A stretch of DNA of 5,692 nucleotides. Source: an uncultured Armatimonadota bacterium (GTDB taxonomy: Bacteria; Armatimonadota; Armatimonadia; Armatimonadales; Armatimonadaceae). A program made the translations under genes and the position numbers. The notes below the pieces were generated by a model that was not told the DNA's origin, searched no databases, and saw nothing but the letters and a program-made list of their open reading frames with translations. The stretch covers positions 1 through 5,692 of the forward strand of contig CAIWTR010000723.1 of NCBI GenBank assembly GCA_903915615.1, given 5' to 3'. This document shows positions 1-5,692 of the stretch, in pieces. Within the stretch, counting starts at the first letter, position 1. Each line of letters starts with the position of its first letter.

Positions 1-905
1 AGTATCGGGACGTGACAGCTATTGTTCTCACTATGGTTAGTATCCTATCGCTGGTAACACCTGTTTATCAGACATCAGCAAAGGCAAAGTCCGTGCCACC
101 GAAGGCAAAACAGACAAAAGCCGTTACTGTCAAGAAGTCCGTAAAGGCGCCAGTGGCATCGGTAAAGACGATTTCATATCCGCTCCCAGATGGCCGTGCG
201 CCATTTGTAGAGAAGATTCCGAATTCTGTCGTGACCTTCGACATGTTGCCTGTTCCTGCGATGCCCGATGGTCGCAAAGTGTTCATGAGCAAGTTCGAAA
301 TACAGTGGGATGTCTATGACATTTTCGCGTATCGCCTTGATCTGACAGAGTCCGAGAAGGCTGCGGGCGTTGATGCTGCGGCGCGTCCGAGTAAACCCTA
401 TGGTGCGCCAGACCGTGGCTTTGGTCATAAAGGCTATTCCTGTTTGGGGATGCATTATCAGAGCGCTTTAAAGTTTGTCGAGTGGCTGTCAAAGAAGACA
501 GGGAAGAAATACCGGCTACCGACCGAAGAGGAATGGCAGTGGGCTGCAACGGCTGGCGAAAAGCCAACGGTGCTCTCTGCCAAAGAGCTGGGCAAGGTTG
601 CGTGGTATTGGGATAATGCTGGTGACAAGGCGATGGAAGTGGGGAAGCTGCTTCCGAATACGTGGGGATTCTATGACATGCTTGGCAATGTTGCTGAGTG
701 GTGTCAGGCTCCCGCAGGAACGCCTTACAACAAGGAGCCTGCGCGTGGCGGATGTTGGAAAGACAAGGTCAAAGATGTCCAATACACCGCGGTACAGTTC
801 TGGCAGCCGGATTGGCAGCTGGCTGATGCGCAGATTCCAAAGTCCAAGTGGTGGTTATCGGATGGCCCATATGTGGGAATCCGTGTAGTTTGTGATGCCG
901 AATAG
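1..905 (+). CDS. Exported FGE-sulfatase/SUMF1-like domain protein, 5' end probably outside window
   Basis: Residues are numbered from the GTG at 12, but the frame is open to the window edge (Y-R-D precede it), so the true start and the basic n-region probably lie upstream. A hydrophobic stretch (about 1-19) looks like a signal peptide. A Lys/Ala/Val-rich linker (about 22-53) follows, then an FGE-sulfatase domain (about 66-297). The family hallmarks are visible: RLPTEEEW (168-175), NTWGFYDMLGNVAEW (216-230), RGGCW (245-249) and terminal GIRVV (289-293). The family includes formylglycine-generating enzyme, EgtB-type and PvdO-type proteins. The two copper-binding catalytic cysteines expected just after RGGS in true FGE are absent; the only nearby Cys sits in the Ser position of RGGS. 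Sulfatase activation is therefore unlikely. A binding or structural role, or another C-type-lectin-fold activity, fits better. It lies 57 nt upstream of the oxidoreductase gene, same strand, with no terminator between. The fold call is firm; the function is unknown. Confidence 0.85.
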   Translation, partial: YRDVTAIVLTMVSILSLVTPVYQTSAKAKSVPPKAKQTKAVTVKKSVKAPVASVKTISYPLPDGRAPFVEKIPNSVVTFDMLPVPAMPDGRKVFMSKFEIQWDVYDIFAYRLDLTESEKAAGVDAAARPSKPYGAPDRGFGHKGYSCLGMHYQSALKFVEWLSKKTGKKYRLPTEEEWQWAATAGEKPTVLSAKELGKVAWYWDNAGDKAMEVGKLLPNTWGFYDMLGNVAEWCQAPAGTPYNKEPARGGCWKDKVKDVQYTAVQFWQPDWQLADAQIPKSKWWLSDGPYVGIRVVCDAE

Positions 906-949
906 GCGCACAGGAAAACAGGCGCGTTGGTGCGTCGGTTATTGGTTCT

Positions 950-956
950 AGGAGGA
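950..956 (+). promoter_or_regulatory. Shine-Dalgarno site that fixes the oxidoreductase start
   Basis: AGGAGGA ends 6 nt before the ATG at 963 and is a near-perfect match to the anti-SD sequence. It selects this ATG over the in-frame TTG at 927, which would place 12 residues ahead of the Tat motif and has no comparable site. Confidence 0.85.
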
Positions 957-962
957 ACATTG

Positions 963-2237
963 ATGAACGAAGTAGGTTCAGTAACCCGTCGCGGGTTCAT
1001 TGGTGGTGCAGCCGCATCCGCAGTTCTTGCAGCTGCTCCGAATGTATTTGCACAAGGGTCAGACAAGATCCGCGTAGGCGTCATCGGATGCGGTGGCCGC
1101 GGCTCTGGCGCAGCATACAATGTGCTGGCTGCGGATCCAAATGTGGAGATCGTTGCTCTTGGTGACTTGTTCCCAGAGCGTGTCAAGGAACTGGCTGGTC
1201 GCCTCAAGGCTGAGCATGCTGCCCGTGCAAAGTTCACCGATGACACAACATTCTCCGGCTGGGATGCGTACAAAAAGGTTCTGGCATCCAACTGTAACTA
1301 TGTAATTTTGGCGACGCCTCCTGGGTTCCGCCCGTACCACTTCCAGGCCGCTGTCGAAGCTGGTAAGAACATCTTCATGGAAAAGCCGGTTGCGGTTGAT
1401 CCTAATGGTGTTCGCAAGGTTATTGCAGCATCCGCTGTCGCACAGCAAAAGGGATTGGCTGTTGTCTCCGGAACACAGCGCCGCCACCAGGCTGGCTACG
1501 TTGAGACAATCAAGCGTATCCACGCTGGAGCCATTGGTGAGGTCCTGGGTGGCCAGGTTTACTGGAACCAGGGTGGACTGTGGATGAACCCACGTCAGCC
1601 TGAGTGGGATGACATGACATGGCAGCTCAAGAACTGGCTGTACTTCACATGGCTCTCCGGCGACCATATCGTTGAGCAGCACGTCCACAACATCGATGTC
1701 GCAAACTGGGTGATGAACGATACCCCGGTAAAGGTCTACGGCATGGGCGGGCGTCAGGTTCGTACCGATGCTGCATATGGTCATGTCTACGACCACTTTG
1801 CGATCGAGCTCGAGTACAAGAGTGGCGTGAAGATTCAATCCATGTGTCGCCAGATCGATGGAACCGCTGCCCGTGTTTCCGAATCCTTTATCGGAACCAA
1901 GGGAACGAGCAACCCATCCGGCTCCATCAATGGTGCAAACCGCTACCGCTTCGAAGGCAAGCAAGTCGATCCTTACGTTCAAGAGCACATTGACATGATT
2001 GCAAGCATCCGTGCAGGCAAGCCTCTCAATGAAGGTAAGCGCATTGCGGAATCCTGTTTGACCGCCATCATGGGACGTCTTGCCTGCTACAGCGGACAAG
2101 AAATCACCTTCGATGAAGCCATGAAGCTTGACCTCGACATCATGCCAGCCGAGTTCAAATTCGGAAAGCTGCCTGTGCCTCCTGTTGCATCGCCTGGTCG
2201 CTTTAAGCTGACTGATGGCACATTCAAGGGGCTCTAA
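963..2237 (+). CDS. Tat-exported Gfo/Idh/MocA family oxidoreductase
   Basis: The 424-residue protein starts at ATG 963. A twin-arginine signal (T-RR-GFIGG at 8-15, hydrophobic Ala-rich region to about 30, probable cleavage near AFA-type FA-Q at 29-31) predicts folded export. The Rossmann domain begins at about 35, with the dinucleotide-binding motif GCGGRG (42-47). ATPPGFRP (117-124) and EKPVAV (140-145) follow; K141 matches the conserved lysine of the family. The C-terminal substrate domain contains GDHIVEQHVHNIDVANW (233-249), where H242 and D245 fit the family's His/Asp catalytic region. The family oxidises or reduces sugars, polyols and glycosides with NAD(P), and exported members such as Zymomonas glucose-fructose oxidoreductase carry a tightly bound cofactor. 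The stop is 2 nt before the isomerase gene, so the two are almost certainly co-expressed. Family assignment is firm. Substrate is unknown: inositol, a glucoside 3-oxidation, or another sugar are all possible. Confidence 0.93.
   Translation: MNEVGSVTRRGFIGGAAASAVLAAAPNVFAQGSDKIRVGVIGCGGRGSGAAYNVLAADPNVEIVALGDLFPERVKELAGRLKAEHAARAKFTDDTTFSGWDAYKKVLASNCNYVILATPPGFRPYHFQAAVEAGKNIFMEKPVAVDPNGVRKVIAASAVAQQKGLAVVSGTQRRHQAGYVETIKRIHAGAIGEVLGGQVYWNQGGLWMNPRQPEWDDMTWQLKNWLYFTWLSGDHIVEQHVHNIDVANWVMNDTPVKVYGMGGRQVRTDAAYGHVYDHFAIELEYKSGVKIQSMCRQIDGTAARVSESFIGTKGTSNPSGSINGANRYRFEGKQVDPYVQEHIDMIASIRAGKPLNEGKRIAESCLTAIMGRLACYSGQEITFDEAMKLDLDIMPAEFKFGKLPVPPVASPGRFKLTDGTFKGL
2226..2231 (+). promoter_or_regulatory. 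Shine-Dalgarno site of the isomerase gene, inside the upstream gene
   Basis: AAGGGG lies 8 nt before ATG 2240 within the last codons of the oxidoreductase gene. With only 2 nt between stop and start, ribosomes finishing the first gene can re-initiate directly, which would keep the two products in fixed proportion. Confidence 0.65.
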
Positions 2238-2239
2238 AC

Positions 2240-3157
2240 ATGGACCGCCGTGACTTTATCGGTACCGGCGTTGCTGGAGCTATTGCAGCCACAGGAATCA
2301 CTCCTGCGGCTGCAGCTGCGGCTCCTGCAGCGCAGGGAAAGACATTCCAATGCGACTACGCGCCGCACTTTGGCCTGTTCCGCACCCACGCACCAAATGA
2401 CATCGATGAGCTGAAGTTCATGCACGATCAGGGCTTTCGTAGCCTTGAAGACAATGGCATGGCCGGACGCTCGGTCGCAGACCAAGAAAAGATTGCAAAA
2501 GAAATGCAACGCCTTGGGATGCGAATGGGTGTCTTTGTTGTCAATGGAAGCACATCGTGGATTCCAAGCCTTGCCACTGGCAAAGCAGACCTCCGTGATA
2601 AGTTTCTTGCTGAGTGCAAGGCGGCTGTCGATGTCGCTAAGCGTGTAAACGCAAAGTGGATGACGGTTGTTCCAGGGCAGCTTGTGCCAAACCTTGAGAT
2701 GGGCTACCAGACGGCAAATGTCGTCGATGCTCTACGGCGTGCAAGCGAGATCTTTGAGCCTCATGGCCTGATCATGGTCCTCGAGCCTCTCAACCCGTGG
2801 CGTGACCACCCTGGCCAGTTCCTCTCAAAAGCCCCACAGGCATTTGAAGTCTGCCGGGCTGTCAACTCTCCAAGCTGTAAGATTCTCTTCGATATCTATC
2901 ATCAGCAAATCACCGAGGGAAATATCATTCCAAACATCAACCTCGCGTGGTCGGAAATTGCTTACTTCCAGATTGGCGACAATCCAGGGCGGGCAGAGCC
3001 TCTCACCGGCGAAATCAACTACAAAAATGTGTTCAAGCACATCAAATCCAAGGGTTTCACTGGCATCTACGGGATGGAACATGGCAATAGCCGTGGTGGT
3101 TCCAAAGAGGGCGAGCTCAATCTCATCAAGGCCTACCGAGAAGTGGACAGCTTCTAA
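2240..3157 (+). CDS. Tat-exported TIM-barrel sugar isomerase/epimerase, hydroxypyruvate isomerase-like
   Basis: The 305-residue protein opens with a short twin-arginine signal (MDRRDFIGTG) and an Ala-rich h/c region to about residue 32. The rest is an AP-endonuclease-2 / xylose isomerase-like TIM barrel. Signature segments match hydroxypyruvate isomerase (Hyi): LEPLNPWRDHPG (181-192), FDIYHQQITEGN (217-228), FQIGDNPGRAEPLTGEINY (243-261) and YGMEHGNS (277-284). The expected divalent-metal ligands are E182, D218, Q244 and E280, with H221 as the likely substrate-side histidine; all are present, so the enzyme looks intact. A classical cytosolic Hyi role is unlikely because of the export signal and the partner dehydrogenase. 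Related barrels paired with Gfo/Idh/MocA enzymes serve inositol catabolism or act on 3-keto-glycosides and C-glycosides, and that is the more plausible setting. Fold and likely metal dependence are well supported; the reaction is inference. Last gene before the terminator. Confidence 0.9.
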   Translation: MDRRDFIGTGVAGAIAATGITPAAAAAAPAAQGKTFQCDYAPHFGLFRTHAPNDIDELKFMHDQGFRSLEDNGMAGRSVADQEKIAKEMQRLGMRMGVFVVNGSTSWIPSLATGKADLRDKFLAECKAAVDVAKRVNAKWMTVVPGQLVPNLEMGYQTANVVDALRRASEIFEPHGLIMVLEPLNPWRDHPGQFLSKAPQAFEVCRAVNSPSCKILFDIYHQQITEGNIIPNINLAWSEIAYFQIGDNPGRAEPLTGEINYKNVFKHIKSKGFTGIYGMEHGNSRGGSKEGELNLIKAYREVDSF

Positions 3158-3175
3158 GCGGGTCCTAAATGAACT

Positions 3176-3215
3176 AAACCGGCGCTGCAGTCTTTGCAGG
3201 GCCGGTTTTTCTTTT
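3176..3215 (+). terminator. Strong intrinsic terminator after the isomerase gene
   Basis: An 8-bp perfect lower stem (AAACCGGC 3176-3183 with GCCGGTTT 3201-3208) carries, after one G/G mismatch, a 5-bp upper stem (CTGCA 3185-3189 with TGCAG 3195-3199) and the loop GTCTT. A T-rich run (3206-3215) follows directly. It begins 18 nt after the isomerase stop and should end the left-hand transcript. On the opposite strand the hairpin is followed by only a short T run, so it would be a weaker terminator for the converging peptidase gene. Confidence 0.9.
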
Positions 3216-3285
3216 CTTTGCGCGTTGAGTTCATTAACTAAGTAATCTTCCATGCTCCCAACAACGCATAAATGGGACAAAGTCA

Positions 3286-4047
3286 CTAGCGACGCGCAGT
3301 AACCAATCGCTTACCGTAGTGACTTCCCTTAGCAATCGTGTCCACCGCTACAGAGCGGTTATTCGTACTCGCGTGGATAAACCGGCTGTTACCAATATAG
3401 ATGCCACAATGGGTGACCGTCCTGCCACCCTTCATCGCAAAGTAAAGCCTGTCGCCCGTTTGCAGGCCATCCTGAACCGGTGATCCAATGCGTGCCTGAT
3501 CACCACTGTGCCGCGGAAGGTTGATACCAATCTTTCGAAACACATTTTTGACAAATGCTGAGCAATCCAGCCCACGTCGCGTGTTGCCAGCCCAGACATA
3601 CGGAACACCGAGGTACGTAAAGGCCTCGTGGACAATATGGTCGGCACGGTTTCCCAGCGCTCCCAGCGGGGCACCAGGTCGGGGGACGTAAATGTCTTCA
3701 CGAATAAGCTCCACGAAGACCTTGGGAATATAACCCATCAACTTATCCTGCATCAGAATCGCGTAGTGGGTTGTACTCTGTTCCAGGACGACCACTGCCT
3801 GCCCCTCGAACACTGTATGGAGGATGGGAGCGTTTGGCATATGCGAGATTCGGACCGGCGTCGGGCGAGTCATACGACCAATCTGCCCATGAATCAAGTT
3901 GGACTTGCTAACCGGCTGCATCGTGAACTGCTGGTTCGGTTTTTGCACCAGCGGGCGGATCGCTGGCAAAGGCTGTTGAGATGGTGGCAAGCCAACATCA
4001 ACTTTCATCTCAAGGTCATCAAGTTGAAAACCACGACGCGCCATCAT
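3286..4047 (-). CDS. SH3b-NlpC/P60 family cysteine peptidase (peptidoglycan peptide hydrolase)
   Basis: Start is ATG at 4047 (or the adjacent ATG at 4044). A GTG at 4053 is possible; residue numbers here count from it. An N-terminal segment of about 58 residues of unclear structure precedes an SH3b-like domain (about 59-117: VRISHMPN through MGYIPKVFVEL). The NlpC/P60 domain (about 135-255) has the full Cys-His-His set: C164 in LDCSAFV, H215 in VTHCGIYIGN, and H227 in RFIHAST. RHSGDQ (181-186) and DRLYF (201-205) are also typical. The family cleaves gamma-D-Glu to diamino-acid bonds in murein peptides. No signal peptide or membrane segment is visible, and an in-frame stop at 4114-4116 with no ATG/GTG/TTG before 4053 leaves no room for one. 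It may be cytosolic, like YkfC-type recycling endopeptidases with the same SH3b-NlpC layout, or exported by another route. It diverges from the GHL10 hydrolase gene. No clear Shine-Dalgarno. Confidence 0.88.
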   Translation of the reverse strand: MMARRGFQLDDLEMKVDVGLPPSQQPLPAIRPLVQKPNQQFTMQPVSKSNLIHGQIGRMTRPTPVRISHMPNAPILHTVFEGQAVVVLEQSTTHYAILMQDKLMGYIPKVFVELIREDIYVPRPGAPLGALGNRADHIVHEAFTYLGVPYVWAGNTRRGLDCSAFVKNVFRKIGINLPRHSGDQARIGSPVQDGLQTGDRLYFAMKGGRTVTHCGIYIGNSRFIHASTNNRSVAVDTIAKGSHYGKRLVTARR

Positions 4048-4053
4048 AGGCAC

Positions 4054-4059
4054 AATATA
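4054..4059 (-). promoter_or_regulatory. Possible -10 box of the peptidase gene
   Basis: TATATT on the minus strand lies 6 nt upstream of ATG 4047. Transcription would then begin at or next to the start codon, giving a leaderless mRNA, in keeping with the lack of a Shine-Dalgarno sequence. No good -35 hexamer is found at the usual 16-18 nt spacing, so this is a tentative call. Confidence 0.25.
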
Positions 4060-4123
4060 TCGGTTTTCACTGTGCGTTGAGTAGCCCGTCGGAATCCCAT
4101 GTGGAATTTCGATTTACGAATGC

Positions 4124-4150
4124 TGATGATATTCAGTATCGACATCATCA
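4124..4150. repeat. Inverted repeat in the divergent intergenic region, candidate operator
   Basis: TGATGAT (4124-4130) is exactly inverted by ATCATCA (4144-4150) around a 13-bp centre. The centre overlaps a smaller dyad, GATA (4128-4131) with TATC (4137-4140). The element ends just before the proposed -35 of the GHL10 gene, a position suited to a regulator acting on one or both divergent promoters. No T run follows, so a terminator is unlikely. Confidence 0.45.
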
Positions 4151-4165
4151 CATGGACGATATTCA
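4125..4165 (+). repeat. Direct repeat GAYGATATTCA, 30-bp period, candidate regulator sites
   Basis: GATGATATTCA (4125-4135) recurs as GACGATATTCA (4155-4165), 10 of 11 bases identical. The starts are 30 bp apart, close to three helical turns, so both copies face the same side of the DNA. The second copy lies over the -35/spacer of the proposed GHL10 promoter. A further interleaved dyad pairs TATCG (4137-4141) with CGATA (4157-4161). Confidence 0.45.
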
Positions 4166-4182
4166 ACTCAAACGGTTATAGT
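4153..4182 (+). promoter_or_regulatory. Probable promoter of the GHL10 gene
   Basis: TGGACG (4153-4158, 4 of 6 against TTGACA) and TATAGT (4177-4182, 5 of 6 against TATAAT) are separated by 18 bp. The -10 ends 8 nt before ATG 4191, so the transcript would start within about 3 nt of the start codon. The -35 and spacer overlap the GAYGATATTCA repeat, consistent with regulation here. Confidence 0.4.
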
Positions 4183-4190
4183 AAGACATC

Positions 4191-5675
4191 ATGCAGCGAC
4201 GGACATTTTTAACAGCGGCTTCCGCATTGGCACTCACATCTCCAAAGGTGGTATCCAGCCATCCCAAAAGCTTGCCGCAAGGGCCTCCAGAGCCAGCACG
4301 TGAGTTTCGTGGATTCTGGGTCGCAACTGTTGGCAATATAGATTTTCCATCAAAGCAGGGACTTGGAGTCAAACAACTTCAAGGCGAGCTCCGGAACATC
4401 GTGCGACGTGCGGTTGACATGCACTGCAATGCAATTGTGTTTCAGGTACGCCCAGCATGCGATGCCCTCTACGAAAGCAAGCTAGAACCTTGGTCAGAAT
4501 ACCTGACGGGGAGCCAGGGAAAGAATCCTGGCATTGATCCATTGGCCTACCTCGTAGCTGAGTGTCGCAAAGCAGGTATCGAGATCCATGCATGGTTCAA
4601 TCCCTTCCGGGCGAGACCATCCGTTGCCAAAGGAAAAGCCCATCCCAAGCACATCTCGCGTACAAACCCTGAAATGGTACGTACTTACGGCTCGATGCAG
4701 TGGTTGGATCCCGGTGATCCACGGGTGCGTCAACACTCCCTCGATGTCATCGCCGATGTTGTTCAGCGCTATGACATTGATGGCGTCCACATCGATGACT
4801 ACTTCTACCCATACCGTGAGTCCGATAAAGCCACAGGTAAGGACATCTCTTTCCCAGATGATGCCACATACTCGGCCTATCGCCAAGGGGGTGGACAGCT
4901 GCTGCGGGATGACTGGAGACGCTCCAATGTGGATGTCTTTGTCGAAGCGATGTACCGCCGTGTGCATAGCATAAAGTCAGCCTGTCTGGTCGGGATCAGC
5001 CCATTTGGCATCTGGCGGCCAGGATACCCAGCACAAATCAAGGGCTTCGATGCATACGATCAGATCTATGCTGACTCTAGAAAGTGGTTGCTCGAAGGCT
5101 GGGTCGACTACTTCACGCCACAGCTCTATTGGCCCATTGATCGTAAGCCACAGTCTTTTCCTGTCCTCTTGAATTGGTGGCTAAGCCAGAATCCGCATGC
5201 CCGCCATATCTGGCCAGGGCTTTACACAGGTAAATACGATGCCACTGAAATCGAATATCAGATACGGACGGCACGTGGCATGGATGGCGCATCTGGACAT
5301 GTCCACTTTTCGACAAAGAGTTTGTTGAAAGGGGATGTCCGTAAAGGTCGCAGCCATGCGGCACACCTGCGGTCCCGCGTCTACAACACACCCGCCATCG
5401 TCCCGGCTTCCCCGTGGGTGAGTCAATCTGTCGCCACCGTTGACATCGAGAAGGACTTTGCGATCACCGATGGCACCCTCACCTGGCAGGACTTGTCAGG
5501 AACATCGCGAAGTATATATCTGCAGTTCGAAGTGGATAGTCAATGGAGAGCCGCGATGATAGGCCCGACATTGAGGCGCTGGCGGCTACCGGATGGCATC
5601 TCAGATGTGTGGGTACGCATTGTCTCTGAATGCGGCGCAGCAACAGACGCTGTTCGGATTACCACTGCGACCTGA
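4191..5675 (+). CDS. Tat-exported GHL10 (DUF187) glycosyl hydrolase, DigH/YddW-like
   Basis: The 494-residue protein starts at ATG 4191. An in-frame TAA at 4182-4184 excludes any earlier start. A twin-arginine signal (MQRRTFLTAASALALT) is followed by the GHL10 TIM-barrel domain (about 37-400). Family motifs are REFRGFWVATVGNIDFPS (37-54), FQVRPACDALYES (84-96), HAWFNPFRARP (133-143), DGVHIDDYFYPY (197-208, acidic active-site candidates), GISPFGIWR (268-276) and DYFTPQLYWP (306-315). The C-terminal 80 or so residues look like a fibronectin-III-type beta domain. E. coli DigH (YddW), of this family, cleaves amidase-denuded glycan strands at the divisome, so a murein glycan hydrolase of the envelope is the best guess. 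Its divergent neighbour is a murein peptide hydrolase, which supports this. A role on another polysaccharide cannot be excluded. No recognisable Shine-Dalgarno is present. The stop overlaps a possible next start (TGATG). Confidence 0.92.
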   Translation: MQRRTFLTAASALALTSPKVVSSHPKSLPQGPPEPAREFRGFWVATVGNIDFPSKQGLGVKQLQGELRNIVRRAVDMHCNAIVFQVRPACDALYESKLEPWSEYLTGSQGKNPGIDPLAYLVAECRKAGIEIHAWFNPFRARPSVAKGKAHPKHISRTNPEMVRTYGSMQWLDPGDPRVRQHSLDVIADVVQRYDIDGVHIDDYFYPYRESDKATGKDISFPDDATYSAYRQGGGQLLRDDWRRSNVDVFVEAMYRRVHSIKSACLVGISPFGIWRPGYPAQIKGFDAYDQIYADSRKWLLEGWVDYFTPQLYWPIDRKPQSFPVLLNWWLSQNPHARHIWPGLYTGKYDATEIEYQIRTARGMDGASGHVHFSTKSLLKGDVRKGRSHAAHLRSRVYNTPAIVPASPWVSQSVATVDIEKDFAITDGTLTWQDLSGTSRSIYLQFEVDSQWRAAMIGPTLRRWRLPDGISDVWVRIVSECGAATDAVRITTAT

Positions 5676-5692
5676 TGGTAAAAGTTGTCTAT
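5675..5692 (+). CDS. Start of a possible downstream gene, cut by the window edge
   Basis: ATG at 5675 overlaps the GHL10 stop by one base (TGATG) and opens M-V-K-V-V-Y to the last base. Such overlaps usually mean coupled translation in an operon. There is no clear Shine-Dalgarno upstream, and six codons are too few to assign a product; the hydrophobic start suits the first strand of a cytosolic fold as well as anything else. Confidence 0.4.

Noticed and set aside
906..935. A short dyad, CGCAC with GTGCG, between the first two genes
   Set aside because: It has only five pairs, a long loop and no T run, so it does not support a terminator or attenuator.
725..1291. A 188-codon minus-strand frame spanning the junction of the first two genes
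   Set aside because: It overlaps two supported genes, has no domain-like sequence, and its composition (Ser/Pro/Arg/Thr-rich) is typical of a shadow frame.
1059..2099. A 346-codon open frame on the minus strand opposite the oxidoreductase gene
   Set aside because: It lies wholly antisense to a gene with clear domains, has no recognisable motif, and is the usual mirror effect of codon bias in a long gene.
2301..2335. A GC-rich repetitive tract (GCGGCT/GCTGCAGC units) in the isomerase signal region
   Set aside because: It is explained by the run of alanine codons in the signal peptide; no regular unit suggests slippage control.
2825..3286. A 153-codon minus-strand frame ending near the peptidase stop
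   Set aside because: It runs through the terminator and antisense to the conserved metal-binding half of the isomerase, with no family motifs.
3628..4080. A 150-codon plus-strand frame opposite the peptidase gene
   Set aside because: It is antisense to the SH3b and NlpC regions and shows no motif of its own; the minus-strand reading has an intact catalytic triad.
4044..4148. A 34-codon minus-strand frame (MMSILNIISIRK...) whose TGA overlaps the peptidase ATG in an ATGA arrangement
   Set aside because: It has no Shine-Dalgarno, is basic rather than hydrophobic so is not a lost signal peptide, and overlaps the repeat region. The overlap is probably chance, though homolog comparison could revive it.

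Overview
The window carries four complete or near-complete genes, plus what may be the first six codons of a fifth. It looks like a chromosomal stretch of a Gram-negative-type environmental bacterium with heavy use of twin-arginine (Tat) export. The pairing of a Tat-exported Gfo/Idh/MocA oxidoreductase with a Tat-exported sugar isomerase, together with sulfatase-modifying-factor-like domains and GHL10 hydrolases, is typical of Armatimonadota (Fimbriimonas-like), Planctomycetota, Verrucomicrobiota and Acidobacteriota. I lean to Armatimonadota, but this is inference from gene content only. There are no RNA genes, mobile elements or CRISPR arrays.

Left block (about 1-3215, plus strand): a 5'-incomplete exported protein with a formylglycine-generating-enzyme-like (SUMF1/EgtB/PvdO) fold is followed 57 nt later by a Tat-exported Gfo/Idh/MocA dehydrogenase. 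After a 2-nt gap comes a Tat-exported TIM-barrel isomerase of the hydroxypyruvate isomerase / xylose isomerase-like type. A strong intrinsic terminator closes the block at 3176-3215, so the three genes probably form one transcript. The likely theme is oxidation and isomerisation (or oxidation-assisted elimination) of a sugar, polyol or glycoside outside the cytoplasm. The substrate cannot be read from the sequence.

Right block (3286-5692): a minus-strand SH3b-NlpC/P60 cysteine peptidase and a plus-strand, Tat-exported GHL10 (DUF187; E. coli DigH/YddW-like) glycosyl hydrolase diverge from a shared intergenic region of about 140 bp. Both families act on peptidoglycan (peptide and glycan respectively), so this looks like a cell-wall remodelling or murein-recycling pair. 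The intergenic region holds overlapping inverted and direct repeats that could be a shared operator. Neither gene has a clear Shine-Dalgarno sequence, and -10-like boxes lie so close to both start codons that leaderless transcripts are plausible. The GHL10 stop codon overlaps an ATG (TGATG), suggesting a translationally coupled downstream gene cut by the window edge.

I did not find a clearly undescribed system. The most unusual points are the peptidase with no visible export signal beside an exported glycan hydrolase, the FGE-like protein lacking the catalytic cysteine pair, the exported oxidoreductase-isomerase couple, and the repeat-rich divergent control region.
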